64,000 nucleotides of DNA from Pseudomonas sp. sp1636 (GCF_030376615.1 NZ_JARRAB010000001.1:248001-312000), one strand, 5' to 3'. Counted from the first letter of the stretch, positions 18,957-28,677 are shown. Made by a program: numbers and translations. The notes: a model not told the origin generated them from the letters alone.

Positions 18957-19105
18957 GGGCTTCCTCCAGATAGACGGCGCGACCCAGATCACGGGCGGAA
19001 CGCGCTTGGCTTGACGGTTAAATAACCCGGCCAGTATATATCGATAGCAACAAAGCCTGCCCGGCGATGTACCGGGCCCATGCGAGTTTCCCTAAGAGCC
19101 TGCCC

Positions 19106-20071
19106 ATGCCCAACCCCCATCTCAGCATCCTGGTGGTGGACGACGCCAAGTTCTCCAGCGCCATGATCGGCCGTGCCCTGAGCCAGGCCGGCTACCAGGA
19201 CGTGCGCTTCGCCCACAGTGCTGCCGAAGCCCTCAAGCTGGTCGAGCAGCGCCCGGCCAGCGTGCTCCTGGCGGACTGGCTGATGCCGGAAATGGATGGC
19301 CTGGAACTGACCGGACGGGTACGCCAGCTGGATGAAATGGCCGATCATTACACCTACGTCATGCTGCTGACCGGCAAGGAAGGCGGAAACGTACTGGGCG
19401 AAGCCTTTGACCGCGGCGTCGACGACTTCATCAACAAGGCGCAGATGAATGAACAGCTGGTGCCCCGGGTCTACGCCGCCGACCGCCTATGCAACTCCCT
19501 GCAACGTCTGCTCCAGGAAAATCGCCTGCTGACGGAAAACATCGCCAGCCTGGAACAGCGCAACCTGGTGGATACGCTGACCGGTCTGGGCAATGCCCGC
19601 TACCTGCGGCAGAAGCTGCTCGACAGCCTGCGCCAGGTCGAGTCGCGTGGCGGCGCGCTGTGCTACCTGTTGATCGGCCTGCAAGAGGCGGGCGAACTGC
19701 GCCAGCGTCATGGCAACGGCTTCTACAACGAATTGCTGCATGGCGTCGCCCGCCGCTTGCAGCAACTGGTGCGCCCGCTGGACGTGCTGGTGCGCCTGGA
19801 CGACAACCATTTCGCCCTGATCGCCCTGCTCGAAAACCTGCAAGAGTGTGCGCCGAGCAGCTTTAAACGCCTGCACGAAGGGCTCAACGTCAAGGCGTTC
19901 AAGACCAGCGAAGGTTTCATCGGCCTCAAAGCCGGTATCTGCCTGGTCGGCCTCAACGCCAAAGCCTTGCCCATCGACCCGGACAGCCTGATCGCGCATG
20001 CGACCAAGCTGCTGCCGGAGTCTTATGCCAGTGGCCGGGTCGCCGCCATGCGCCTGCCGCTGACGAACTAG
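19106..20071 (+). CDS. Response regulator with degenerate GGDEF output domain
   Basis: 321 residues from the ATG at 19106. The receiver domain (about 4-125) has the acidic pair in LVVDDAKFSS, the phospho-acceptor Asp in LLADWLMPEMDG, and a Lys in FINKAQ. After a coiled linker, a GGDEF-type fold begins (NLVDTLTGLGNARYLRQKLL), but the active-site turn reads RLDDNHF instead of RxGGDEF, and the remainder is weakly conserved. Cyclase activity is therefore unlikely; it may act by protein contact or GTP sensing. It starts a plus-strand run with panE, a sensor kinase and cob(I)alamin adenosyltransferase. The P. aeruginosa gene at this place (PA4396) is also, as I recall, a degenerate GGDEF regulator. 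Confidence 0.88.
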   Translation: MPNPHLSILVVDDAKFSSAMIGRALSQAGYQDVRFAHSAAEALKLVEQRPASVLLADWLMPEMDGLELTGRVRQLDEMADHYTYVMLLTGKEGGNVLGEAFDRGVDDFINKAQMNEQLVPRVYAADRLCNSLQRLLQENRLLTENIASLEQRNLVDTLTGLGNARYLRQKLLDSLRQVESRGGALCYLLIGLQEAGELRQRHGNGFYNELLHGVARRLQQLVRPLDVLVRLDDNHFALIALLENLQECAPSSFKRLHEGLNVKAFKTSEGFIGLKAGICLVGLNAKALPIDPDSLIAHATKLLPESYASGRVAAMRLPLTN

Positions 20072-21010
<939 letters not shown>

Positions 21011-21060
21011 GCCACGCGTTACCCTGCTCGCACTCCCTCGTCACCGCGGCTTGCCAGCCC

Positions 21061-23079
21061 ATGCTATTGCGCCAGCGTCTCGAAAACCTTCCGGTCGGCC
21101 GCAAACTGCTTGCCGCGCTGCTGGTACTGCTGGCCGCCGTGCTGCTGATGGCGAACCTGGCGTTCATCAGCGCGGCCTACTGGATTTCCCAGCAGAGCGT
21201 CGCGCCGCAAGCCTTGCACACCTTGGGCCGACTGATCGCCAGCGCATCCCTGAGCCAGGAAGCGCTGGGCTCGGCAAACGCCGCCGAAGCCCTGCTGCAA
21301 CGTCTGGACGACTACGCACCCCTGCGCGCCGCGGCGATCTACGACAGCAACGGCGCCAGCCTGGCCCAGCTACAACGCGGGGAAAAGCTTCAGTTGCCGC
21401 TACGCGTCGAACAACTGGAGAGCTGGCGCCACAGCGAATTCCGCACCAACCTGCTGGTCGAGCTGCCCCAGCCCGATGCAGAGCCTGGCTACTTGCTGCT
21501 GGTTGCCTCCAGCGAGCTGCCCAGCGCCTTCTACACCGGCACCCTGACCGCCAGCCTGGCGATCCTCGCCTTCAGCGTGCTGCTCTGGCTGCTGGTGGCA
21601 CGGCAGATCCGCCGACTGGTGACCAAACCGATCCGCAGACTGGAAGAACTGTCGCGCCAGGTTACCCGCGAGGAGAATTATTCACTGCGGGCCAGGCGCG
21701 GCAACCAGGACGAGATCGGCAGCCTGGCCGATGCCTTCAACACCATGCTGACGCGCATGGAGGCGCGCGAGCAACAGCTTAAACGTGCCCGCGACGACGC
21801 CCAGGCGGCGTTCGACCAAGCACAAGGGCTGGCCGAAGAAACCCGCCACTCCAACCGCAAGCTGGAGCTGGAGGTGCAGGTACGCAGCAAGATCGAGAAA
21901 AAGCTCACGGGCTTTCAGAACTACCTCAACAGCATCATCGACTCCATGCCCTCGGCCTTGATCGCCCTCGACGAACAACTCTACGTCACCCAGTGGAACC
22001 AGGAAGCCAGCGTCCTCTCCGGCACGCGCCTGAACGAGGCGCTGAACCAGCCGGTATTCCTCGCCTTCCCGCCGCTGAAACCCTTTCTGCCGATGCTCAA
22101 ACACACCGCCGAACAGCACAAGGTGGAGAAGATCGAGCGGGTGACCTGGAGCAAGGACGAAGAACCGCATCACTACGCCCTGACCTTTTACCCACTGATG
22201 GGCGGCAGTGGCCGCGGCGTGGTGATCCGCATCGACGACATCAGCCAGCGCCTGAGCCTGGAGGAGATGATGGTGCAGTCGGAAAAAATGCTCTCGGTCG
22301 GCGGCCTGGCCGCCGGCATGGCCCACGAGATCAACAACCCGCTTGGCGCCATTTTGCATAACGTGCAGAACATCCGCCGGCGCCTGTCGCCGGAGTTGGA
22401 GAAGAACCGCGAACAGGCCGCGCAGATTGGCGTGTGCCTGGAAGCCATCGACCGTTACCTGCACGCACGGGAGATCCCGCGCCTGCTCGACGACATCCAG
22501 CAGGCCGGAACCCGGGCGGCGAGAATCGTCAGCCATATGCTCAGTTTCAGCCGTCGCAGCAACCGCCAACTGGCGCCCTGCCAGCTGCCCGCCGTGATCG
22601 ACCAGGCGCTGGAAATCGCCGGCAACGACTTCGACCTGACCGAAAGCTTCGACTTCAAGAGCCTGCTCATCCGCCGCGAATTCGACGCCGCTCTGGGCCC
22701 GGTGCCCGGCACCGCCAACGAGCTGGAGCAGGTGCTGCTCAATCTGTTGAAAAACGCCGCCCAGGCGATTCACCAGCGCGCCGACAGCCGCACGCCCGGG
22801 CAGATCATCTTACGCACCCGATTGGCGCCGCCCTGGGCAGAAATCCAGGTGGAAGACAACGGCGTCGGCATGCCCGAACTGGTACGCAAGCGCATCTTCG
22901 AGCCGTTCTTCACCACCAAGGAAGTCGGCCAAGGCACCGGGCTGGGCCTGTCGGTCTCCTACTTCATCATCACCAACAACCATAAAGGGCAAATGGAAGT
23001 GCACTCCAATAGCACTCAGGGCACTTGTTTTACCCTGCGTCTCCCGCTAACTGCCGCACCCGCCATTACAGGTTTATAA
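21061..23079 (+). CDS. Membrane sensor histidine kinase (HAMP-PAS-HisKA-HATPase)
   Basis: 672 residues. Two membrane segments (about 18-42 and 158-182) flank a periplasmic domain of about 115 residues. A HAMP domain (about 183-240), a long coiled coil and a PAS domain (about 285-400, [24 protein letters not shown]) follow. The phospho-acceptor is H422 in [18 protein letters not shown], a NtrB/ThcS-like H-box. The ATP domain has [36 protein letters not shown]. No receiver is fused, and no DNA-binding response regulator is adjacent; the degenerate GGDEF regulator two genes upstream is a possible partner. Position agrees with PA4398 of P. aeruginosa. The ribosome site at the ATG is poor. Confidence 0.9.
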   Translation: MLLRQRLENLPVGRKLLAALLVLLAAVLLMANLAFISAAYWISQQSVAPQALHTLGRLIASASLSQEALGSANAAEALLQRLDDYAPLRAAAIYDSNGASLAQLQRGEKLQLPLRVEQLESWRHSEFRTNLLVELPQPDAEPGYLLLVASSELPSAFYTGTLTASLAILAFSVLLWLLVARQIRRLVTKPIRRLEELSRQVTREENYSLRARRGNQDEIGSLADAFNTMLTRMEAREQQLKRARDDAQAAFDQAQGLAEETRHSNRKLELEVQVRSKIEKKLTGFQNYLNSIIDSMPSALIALDEQLYVTQWNQEASVLSGTRLNEALNQPVFLAFPPLKPFLPMLKHTAEQHKVEKIERVTWSKDEEPHHYALTFYPLMGGSGRGVVIRIDDISQRLSLEEMMVQSEKMLSVGGLAAGMAHEINNPLGAILHNVQNIRRRLSPELEKNREQAAQIGVCLEAIDRYLHAREIPRLLDDIQQAGTRAARIVSHMLSFSRRSNRQLAPCQLPAVIDQALEIAGNDFDLTESFDFKSLLIRREFDAALGPVPGTANELEQVLLNLLKNAAQAIHQRADSRTPGQIILRTRLAPPWAEIQVEDNGVGMPELVRKRIFEPFFTTKEVGQGTGLGLSVSYFIITNNHKGQMEVHSNSTQGTCFTLRLPLTAAPAITGL

Positions 23080-23081
23080 AC

Positions 23082-23663
23082 ATGGGTTATCGACTGTCGA
23101 AAATTTACACCCGCACCGGCGATGCCGGCGAAACCGGCCTGGCCGACGGCCGCCGGGTGGCCAAGGATCACCCGCGGGTGGAGGCCATGGGCGAGGTGGA
23201 CACACTGAACAGCCAACTCGGTCTGCTGCTCGCCGAACTCGCCGAACAGCAGGCCATGTGCCCGGGCCTGAGCGAACTCATCGAGGTGCTCGCGCCCTGC
23301 CAGCACCGCCTGTTCGACCTCGGCGGCGAGCTGGCGATGCCCGAGTACCAGGCCCTGCAACAAACCGAAGTCGAGCGCCTGGAGACGGCGATAGACCGCT
23401 GGAACGAGGAGCTCGGCCCGCTGCAAGATTTCATCCTGCCGGGCGGCTCGCGGCTGATCGCCCAGGCCCACGTTTGCCGCAGCCTGGCGCGCGGCGCCGA
23501 ACGCCGCTGCCAGCAGCTGAACGCCGTGGAACCCCTCCGCGGTATCGGCCTGGCCTATGTCAACCGCCTCTCCGACCTGCTGTTCGTCGCCGCGCGCCTG
23601 ATCGCCCAGCGCCAGCAGATCAATGAGGTGCTGTGGCAGGCGGCGCCGAAACAGCCGGCGTAA
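23082..23663 (+). CDS. Cob(I)yrinic acid a,c-diamide adenosyltransferase, PduO type
   Basis: 193 residues from the ATG at 23082, 2 nt after the kinase stop. The ATP-binding N-terminus IYTRTGDAGETGL and the signature FILPGGSRLIAQAHVCRSLARGAERR are those of PduO-type ATP:corrinoid adenosyltransferases, followed by YVNRLSDLLFVAARL. The enzyme transfers the adenosyl group of ATP to cob(I)alamin to form the B12 coenzyme. It acts as a cytoplasmic trimer. It ends the plus-strand run, and a hairpin-rich intergenic region follows. Confidence 0.93.
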   Translation: MGYRLSKIYTRTGDAGETGLADGRRVAKDHPRVEAMGEVDTLNSQLGLLLAELAEQQAMCPGLSELIEVLAPCQHRLFDLGGELAMPEYQALQQTEVERLETAIDRWNEELGPLQDFILPGGSRLIAQAHVCRSLARGAERRCQQLNAVEPLRGIGLAYVNRLSDLLFVAARLIAQRQQINEVLWQAAPKQPA

Positions 23664-23703
23664 CCCGCGGCCGCAGACTGCGGCTGCGCAGGAGGGCCGT
23701 TCT

Positions 23704-23770
23704 GTAACCCGGGTGCAGTCCGGGAGCGGCTTATCTGGCGCTGAACCGTCCCGAATTGCCTCCGGGCTAC
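23704..23770. repeat. REP-like inverted repeat (CCCGGGTTGC class)
   Basis: Left arm 23704-23725 (GTAACCCGGGTGCAGTCC...) and right arm 23749-23770 (...TTGCCTCCGGGCTAC) are imperfect inverted copies, about 16 of 22 positions by eye, around a 23-nt centre. The gTAaCCCGGgTGCA-type end is a common dispersed repeat in pseudomonad intergenic DNA. It lies between convergent genes. Confidence 0.5.
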
Positions 23771-23774
23771 GGCA

Positions 23775-24668
23775 TCAGGTCAGGCTCAGGCGACTCTCGA
23801 AGCGGCGTTGCTCGCCGCTTAGCGGATCGATAAAGCTCAGGCCCTGGGCCAGCAATTTGAGCGGCCGACTGTAGTCGTCAGGGGCATCGGCGCCTTCGCC
23901 GATCTCGGGGTAGAAGGGGTCGTTGCAGATAGGCGCGCCCAGGGCCGCCAGGTGCACCCGTAGCTGATGCTTTTTGCCGGTCACGGGGAACAAGGCGTAG
24001 CGCCAGAGCTCACCGAGTTTTTCCGCGACCTCGATACGGGTCTCGGTATTGGCCATGCCGGCGACTTCCTGCATGCGGAAAAACGGCTCGCCGGCCACCA
24101 GCCGCGTGGCCCGCCGCAGGGGAAAGTCCAGGTTCGGCAAAGCCGGTGCCAGCGCCTCGTAACGCTTGTCCATCTGCCGTTCACGGAACAGCGCCTGATA
24201 GCGGCCACGACTCTGCGGATGGGTGGAAAACAGCACCAGCCCGGCGGTATGCCGGTCGATGCGGTGCAGTGGCACCAGGTCGGCATTACCCAGGCGCTTG
24301 GCCAGGCGTGCCTGCAACGTCTGTTCGACATACTCGCCGGCCGGCATCACCGGCAGGAAATGCGGCTTGTCGGCCACCAGTAGGTGTTCGTCGACATACA
24401 GCACCGATTCGACGAAGGGGATCGGCGTCTCCGCCGCCACCTCGCGAAAATAATGCACGCGCAGGCCTGCCCGGTAGGCATGCGCCGGCCCCAGCGGCGC
24501 GCCGTCGGCATCCAGCACCCGGCCACGGGCCATGCGCTGCAGCCATTGCTCGCGGCTGATCGCCGGAAAGTGCGCGCACAGGCAATCGAGCACGGTCGCC
24601 CAAGCGCCTTGCGGCAAATGCAGGGTACTCGGACGCATATTGGACGGGGAACGGGCTTGCACGGACAT
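23775..24668 (-). CDS. RluA-family pseudouridine synthase
   Basis: 297 residues. An S4-like N-terminal part (SREQWLQRMARGRVLDADG) is followed by the catalytic domain: LVADKPHFLPVMPAG, then HRIDRHTAGLVLFS with catalytic Asp138, and the C-terminal KKHQLRVHLAALGAPICND. It isomerises uridine to pseudouridine in rRNA or tRNA; the site cannot be deduced, and the TruC/RluA-like distinction is open. It is the last minus-strand gene of this block, 80 nt beyond dgkA, and may be independently transcribed. Confidence 0.85.
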   Translation of the reverse strand: MSVQARSPSNMRPSTLHLPQGAWATVLDCLCAHFPAISREQWLQRMARGRVLDADGAPLGPAHAYRAGLRVHYFREVAAETPIPFVESVLYVDEHLLVADKPHFLPVMPAGEYVEQTLQARLAKRLGNADLVPLHRIDRHTAGLVLFSTHPQSRGRYQALFRERQMDKRYEALAPALPNLDFPLRRATRLVAGEPFFRMQEVAGMANTETRIEVAEKLGELWRYALFPVTGKKHQLRVHLAALGAPICNDPFYPEIGEGADAPDDYSRPLKLLAQGLSFIDPLSGEQRRFESRLSLT

Positions 24669-24748
24669 GATGACACTCGGCGGACAGGCTGGCGTAACGA
24701 ACGCCCATTAGGCCGCAGCCCCGCACCTGGCGTCAAAGTGCAATGCGG

Positions 24749-25144
24749 CTACAGCAGGATCACCGCCCAGACCACCGCGATCAGGCTCAGGGTCAGCAAT
24801 TGCGCGGCGCTGCCCAGATCCTTGGCCTGTTTCGACAAGGGGTGCAGTGCCAGAGAGATGCGATCCACCGTGGCCTCGATGGCCGAGTTGAGCAACTCGA
24901 CGATCAGCGCCAGCAGGCATACGGCGATCAGCAGCGCGCGCTCGACCTTGGCGACCTCCAGGCAAAACGCCAGCGGCAGCAGCACGCCATTGAGCAGCAG
25001 CAATTGGCGGAACGCCGCCTCGCCGCGAAATGCCGCCAGCAAGCCCGCCCAGGAATAGCCGCCGGCATGCATGATCCGCCGCCAGCCGGTTTGCCCCTTC
25101 AGCGCGCGGCCGTCGAGCGCCGTGACAGCGGCTTCAGGCTTCAC
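24749..25144 (-). CDS. dgkA: Diacylglycerol kinase DgkA
   Basis: 131 residues from a GTG at 25144 that overlaps the end of the InaA gene by 11 nt; the ribosome site is poor, so a start inside (for example Met at MHAGGYSW) is possible. The membrane kinase signature is clear: SWAGLLAAFRGEAAFRQL (family AAxxxxEFRxE-like), VELLNSAIEATVDRISL (catalytic ELxNSAIE) and HPLSKQAKDLGSAA. Three membrane segments as in E. coli. DgkA phosphorylates diacylglycerol to phosphatidate, recycling the product left when phosphoglycerol or phosphoethanolamine is taken from phospholipids. That fits the nearby LtaS/EptA-like gene. It is last in the ColR-box operon of methyltransferase, InaA and DgkA. Confidence 0.9.
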   Translation of the reverse strand: MKPEAAVTALDGRALKGQTGWRRIMHAGGYSWAGLLAAFRGEAAFRQLLLLNGVLLPLAFCLEVAKVERALLIAVCLLALIVELLNSAIEATVDRISLALHPLSKQAKDLGSAAQLLTLSLIAVVWAVILL

Positions 25145-25865
25145 GCTGAGAGGCCGCCACGCTGTCGGTCGAACCATCGCAGGCGGCGTAGGCGTCGAGC
25201 AAGGTGCGCCAGTCGGCTGACGGCATGTCGCCACGCCGCCGAGAGAGCTGAGCGAGGTCGCGGCGCGCCGCGGCGCTGCCGAACAGCCGGCGGCGGCTTT
25301 TCTCCAGATCGAGCAACGCCACTTCGGCCCAATCGCTGCTGCCGGCGGCGTGACGCTTGACGAAGATGTGCTTGGGGTACAGACAACCATGCTGCCAACC
25401 GGCCCGGTGCAGACGCCTGAGGGTCAGCGCCAGCTCTTGCAACAAGCGGCCCTGGAATCCGTGGCCCCAACGCTGCGGCGCCTCACTGGCGTACCACTGC
25501 TCCAGGCTGACGAAGCCTTCCAGCGCCTCGGTGACCAACAGTGCGCGCCACTGCCCGGCGTGTTTCTGCGCGGCGCCATAGACCAGCTTCGGCACGCGGA
25601 TGGCGAGCTTTTCCAACGCCTGCATGGCGTGCAACTCACGCAACACCGTGGGCCGACCCCAAGGGTGTCGCCAGGAGCGGTACAGATGCCCGGTCTGACG
25701 CTTGAGGTACAACGACGGCCCGGTTGCATGACGCAAACGTTGCACGCCACTTTCGCCGCCGCGGCGTCGATTGGGCGCCTCGACCCACTCGCCGCGAGTC
25801 TGCCACCAATCCTCGAAGGCACTGGGTACCCGCTCGCTCTGCGCTAACGCCGTCAGGCCGTTCAT
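25134..25865 (-). CDS. inaA: InaA-type lipopolysaccharide kinase family protein (paralogue 2)
   Basis: 243 residues from the ATG at 25865, 1 nt after the methyltransferase stop, so translation is coupled. The kinase-like segments are LHRAGWQHGCLYPKHIFVKR (catalytic loop) and VALLDLEKSRRRLFG (metal Asp). It shares long blocks with the InaA gene at 11965-12648 (RRRGGESGVQRLRH, WGRPTVLRELHAMQAL) but is longer at both ends. In P. putida an inaA/wapQ gene follows a methyltransferase (ORF222) downstream of colRS and is in the ColR regulon; the same order is seen here. The probable substrate is an LPS core sugar, not proven. Confidence 0.85.
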   Translation of the reverse strand: MNGLTALAQSERVPSAFEDWWQTRGEWVEAPNRRRGGESGVQRLRHATGPSLYLKRQTGHLYRSWRHPWGRPTVLRELHAMQALEKLAIRVPKLVYGAAQKHAGQWRALLVTEALEGFVSLEQWYASEAPQRWGHGFQGRLLQELALTLRRLHRAGWQHGCLYPKHIFVKRHAAGSSDWAEVALLDLEKSRRRLFGSAAARRDLAQLSRRRGDMPSADWRTLLDAYAACDGSTDSVAASQREA

Positions 25866-25866
25866 C

Positions 25867-26556
25867 TCAGTTGCCCTTGCGCAGGACATAGACCCGCCAC
25901 ATGGCGTAGCCCGGGAGGAAGTCCTGGTGGCCGAGGGTATCGAAACCGACCTGCTTGAACTCCGCCTCGATGGTCGACCGGGCAATGACGAAACGGTTCT
26001 GATTGGCACCGCCCGGCCCCTCGGCGGCACGCCGCGCCTCCAGCTGCCGACGCTTCCAGGCCTTGTAGTTGCCGTCGACCCACAGCGAGACGATCAGGGT
26101 ATCGCGGGTCACCCGGTGCAGCTCGCGCAACATCGCCAGGCGATGCTCGGGGTCGGCGATGTGATGCAGCAGGCGCATGCAGAAAATGCTGTCGACCGCG
26201 TTATCGCCCAGATCGATGGCGAAGGCCGAGGTCTGGAAAGCCTTAACCCTGGCGACCACATCTGCCGGCTGCCCGGCCGTGGCAATCGCCAGCATGTCCG
26301 CTGAATTGTCCGCCGCGAGAATCACCCGGTTCGGCTGTTCGGCCAGCAGCGGCCAGAAGCGTCCCGCGCCGCACGGTAGGTCGAGCACCAGGTTAGGCTC
26401 GCCGGCCAGCTTCAAGGCATGCCGAGCCAGTTGTTCGTCGCGCCAATGGGACAGCCGACGCGCCAGGCCGTCCTGATGTTTGTGCAAATACTGGCGGGCA
26501 TGCTCACGGTCGTACTTGTGCGAGAACGCCAAATCGATGGGTTTGTCGCTAGACAT
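25867..26556 (-). CDS. Class I SAM-dependent methyltransferase of the ColR regulon (ORF222 type)
   Basis: 229 residues from the ATG at 26556, with GGGAG upstream. The SAM motif is NLVLDLPCGAGRFWPLL (motif I, about residues 68-84), followed by ILAADNSADML (motif II) and DLGDNAVDSIFCMRLLHHIADPE (post-I region), a small-molecule methyltransferase of the UbiE/BioC class. The acceptor is unknown. It is first of three coupled minus-strand genes (methyltransferase, InaA, DgkA) and sits directly downstream of colS with a ColR-type motif in the gap, which matches ORF222 behind colRS in P. putida. Confidence 0.85.
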   Translation of the reverse strand: MSSDKPIDLAFSHKYDREHARQYLHKHQDGLARRLSHWRDEQLARHALKLAGEPNLVLDLPCGAGRFWPLLAEQPNRVILAADNSADMLAIATAGQPADVVARVKAFQTSAFAIDLGDNAVDSIFCMRLLHHIADPEHRLAMLRELHRVTRDTLIVSLWVDGNYKAWKRRQLEARRAAEGPGGANQNRFVIARSTIEAEFKQVGFDTLGHQDFLPGYAMWRVYVLRKGN

Positions 26557-26629
26557 GACAACCTGCTCCCTTGAGGAATCCATGGCTGCCAAAGTAACCA
26601 GCGGGGCATCAAGCCCGCGTCAAAAGAAT

Positions 26630-26645
26630 GTGAAAAAAGCGTGAA
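26630..26645 (-). promoter_or_regulatory. Candidate ColR-binding site upstream of the methyltransferase-inaA-dgkA operon
   Basis: On the minus strand the 16-mer TTCACGCTTTTTTCAC fits at every fixed position the ColR consensus I recall from P. putida, YYNA(C/G)NNYTTTTTCAC. It lies 74 nt before the methyltransferase ATG. It differs at two unconstrained positions from the site at 28662-28677. Confidence 0.7.
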
Positions 26646-26684
26646 ACGCTGGCCGAACAGGCCGCACGCCATGCGCCGGCGTCA

Positions 26685-27956
26685 TCAGCGCCGCAAGCTG
26701 ACCTCGAACACGCTGCCCTGCGGTGGCAAATCGCGCACCTGCACCGCCCAGCCTTGGTGCGTACAGATCCGCTTGACCAGAGACAAGCCCAACCCCAAGC
26801 CTTCGCCCCGCGCCTGGGTACCCCGCACGAAGGGTTGGAACATCTGTGCCTGCTGATCCTGGGGAATGCCGACGCCGCTGTCCTCGACGCGAAAGCTGCC
26901 GTTTTCGAGGATCAGCCGCACCGTGCCCTGCTCGGTGTAGTGCAAGGCATTGCGCAGCAGATTGGAGATCACCGTGCGCAGGAACGTCAGGTTGTACTGC
27001 GCGTCATCCTGGCCTCGCTCGATCAACTGGAACTGCAGGCCTTTCTCGCGCATCAAGGGCGCCCAGCGCTTGCTCTGTTCATCGGCCACCGCGGCCAGGG
27101 TCGCGCTGCCGCCCTGGCTCGACTCCTGCAACCTGGCCCGCGCCAGGATCAGAAAGGTCTGCACCAGATCACGCATTTCCTCGGTCGCGCGGCCAATGCG
27201 CTGTACCTGCTCGCGCTGGCGGGCATCCAGATCGGGCGCCTCGGCCAGCAACTCACAGGAGCTGGCAATGATCATCAGCGGCGTGCGCAGTTCATGGCTG
27301 ACGTCACTGGTGAACAGGCGCTCGCGCTCCAGAGAATGGCGCAACTGGCCGAGCGTGCTATCGAAGGCCGCCGCCAGGTGGCCGACTTCATCGTCCGGGT
27401 ATTCCGGCGCCAAGGCCGGTGCCAGCGCGTGCAACTGATCGCGGTGACGCACCTGATTGGCCAGCCGGATCACCGGCGCCATCACCCGCCGCGCCAGCAA
27501 CCAACCGAGCCCCCAGGCGACCAGTACGCTGAGCAGAAAACCGGCCAGCACCACATCGAACAACACCTGCTCGCGCGCCTCGAACTCGTGCTGCTCCTGC
27601 ACCAGCATAGAGACCAGGCCGTTGCCGCTGCTGCGCTTGAACAGATAAAACGCCTGGTCGCCCTCGATCACCTCGGAAAACCCCTCCTCGGCCGCGGCGA
27701 ACTGCTGCGGCACGGGATAGTCGGGCAAGTCCGACGCGAAAAACCGCGTACTGGCATCCAGCCGAGGCGCTCTGCCGCTGCCCAGGTCGTCCTGGATCAC
27801 GGTGTCCAGTTCGCGCGCCAGCTCCTGGGAAACCAGATGCTCCTCGACGAAGTGCACGCTGGCGACAATGCCCAGCGACAGTATCCCGCTGACCACCAGG
27901 GTCATGAGCACGAAGGCGATCACGATACGCCGCAACAACGGCTGCTTAGACACCAT
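26685..27956 (-). CDS. colS: Sensor histidine kinase ColS
   Basis: 423 residues. TM1 is about 10-33; the periplasmic domain is about 34-132; TM2 is about 133-154, followed by HAMP. The phospho-acceptor is H221 (TSDVSHELRTPL), and the ATP domain has NLLRNALHYT, VEDSGVGIPQ and GEGLGLGLSLVK. The periplasmic loop carries H35 and an ExxE motif (E121-Q-H-E124) next to the second membrane segment, the type of site by which ColS and PmrB sense iron and zinc. It overlaps colR by 11 nt and shares the downstream methyltransferase-inaA neighbourhood of ColS in P. putida. Signals known for the family are excess Zn, Fe, Mn and Cd. Confidence 0.88.
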   Translation of the reverse strand: MVSKQPLLRRIVIAFVLMTLVVSGILSLGIVASVHFVEEHLVSQELARELDTVIQDDLGSGRAPRLDASTRFFASDLPDYPVPQQFAAAEEGFSEVIEGDQAFYLFKRSSGNGLVSMLVQEQHEFEAREQVLFDVVLAGFLLSVLVAWGLGWLLARRVMAPVIRLANQVRHRDQLHALAPALAPEYPDDEVGHLAAAFDSTLGQLRHSLERERLFTSDVSHELRTPLMIIASSCELLAEAPDLDARQREQVQRIGRATEEMRDLVQTFLILARARLQESSQGGSATLAAVADEQSKRWAPLMREKGLQFQLIERGQDDAQYNLTFLRTVISNLLRNALHYTEQGTVRLILENGSFRVEDSGVGIPQDQQAQMFQPFVRGTQARGEGLGLGLSLVKRICTHQGWAVQVRDLPPQGSVFEVSLRR

Positions 27957-28629
27957 CTGCGGACTCCGCCAGGCGATAACCGATACCGTGAATGGTGTGC
28001 AGCAACGGGGTGGCGAAGGGTTTGTCGAGCACCAAGCGCAGTTGATGAATATGGCTGCGCAGGCTGTCGCTGTCCGGGCAATCGTCGCCCCACAACGCCT
28101 CCTCCAGTGCCTCGCGGCGAACCACCGCCGGGCTGCGCTGCATCAGCACGGCCAACAGCTTCAGGCCCAATGGATTGAGTTTTAGCGGCTGCCCGGCGCG
28201 GCTGACATGCAGGGTATCGAGGTCATAGGCCAGCTCGCCGACTCGCAGTTGGCGCTTACGGCTGCCCTGGCTGCGCCGCAGGATGGCCTCGATCCGCGCC
28301 ACCAGCTCGGACAGGGCGAACGGCTTGAGCAGGTAATCGTCGGCCCCGGCATTCAAGCCCTGCAGACGGTCGTCGAGGGCGTCGCGGGCGGTCAGCATGA
28401 TGATCGGCGTGTCGCGGCGGGCATCCTCGCGCAAGCGCCGGCACAATTGATAACCGTCGATGCCCGGCAGCATGATGTCCAGCACGATCAGGTCGTAATG
28501 CCCGGAGGCCGCCAGGTGCAAGCCGCTCAGACCATCCTGGGCGCAGTCGACGCTGTAGCCCTTCAACGTCAGATAGTCGAGGACATTGGCCAGAATGTCC
28601 CGATTGTCTTCCACCACAAGAATGCGCAT
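27946..28629 (-). CDS. colR: OmpR-family response regulator ColR
   Basis: 227 residues. The receiver domain has D9-D51 chemistry (VVEDNRDIL; LIVLDIMLPGIDGYQL, phospho-Asp51) and Lys in LLKPFALSEL. The winged-helix domain is in the C-terminal half (LKLLAVLMQRSPAVVRREALEEALWG; SDSLRSHIHQLRLVLDKPF). The text DCAQDGLSGLHLAASGHYDL and CPDSDSLRSHIHQLR closely resembles P. putida ColR as I remember it. It is first in colR-colS. Two candidate sites for it flank this locus. ColR affects membrane integrity and metal tolerance through LPS- and lipid-modifying genes. Confidence 0.9.
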   Translation of the reverse strand: MRILVVEDNRDILANVLDYLTLKGYSVDCAQDGLSGLHLAASGHYDLIVLDIMLPGIDGYQLCRRLREDARRDTPIIMLTARDALDDRLQGLNAGADDYLLKPFALSELVARIEAILRRSQGSRKRQLRVGELAYDLDTLHVSRAGQPLKLNPLGLKLLAVLMQRSPAVVRREALEEALWGDDCPDSDSLRSHIHQLRLVLDKPFATPLLHTIHGIGYRLAESADGV

Positions 28630-28661
28630 GTCCGTTTAGCCCTTGAGCGCGTCGAAACGAT

Positions 28662-28677
28662 TTGACGTTTTTTTCAC
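28662..28677 (+). promoter_or_regulatory. Candidate ColR-binding site upstream of the LtaS-like/PAP2 operon
   Basis: TTGACGTTTTTTTCAC fits the recalled ColR consensus YYNA(C/G)NNYTTTTTCAC at all fixed positions. It lies in the colR/LtaS-like divergent gap, 71 nt before the likely ATG, a spacing almost equal to that at the methyltransferase operon (74 nt). Shared core with that site: TTnACGnTTTTTTCAC. Confidence 0.7.
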
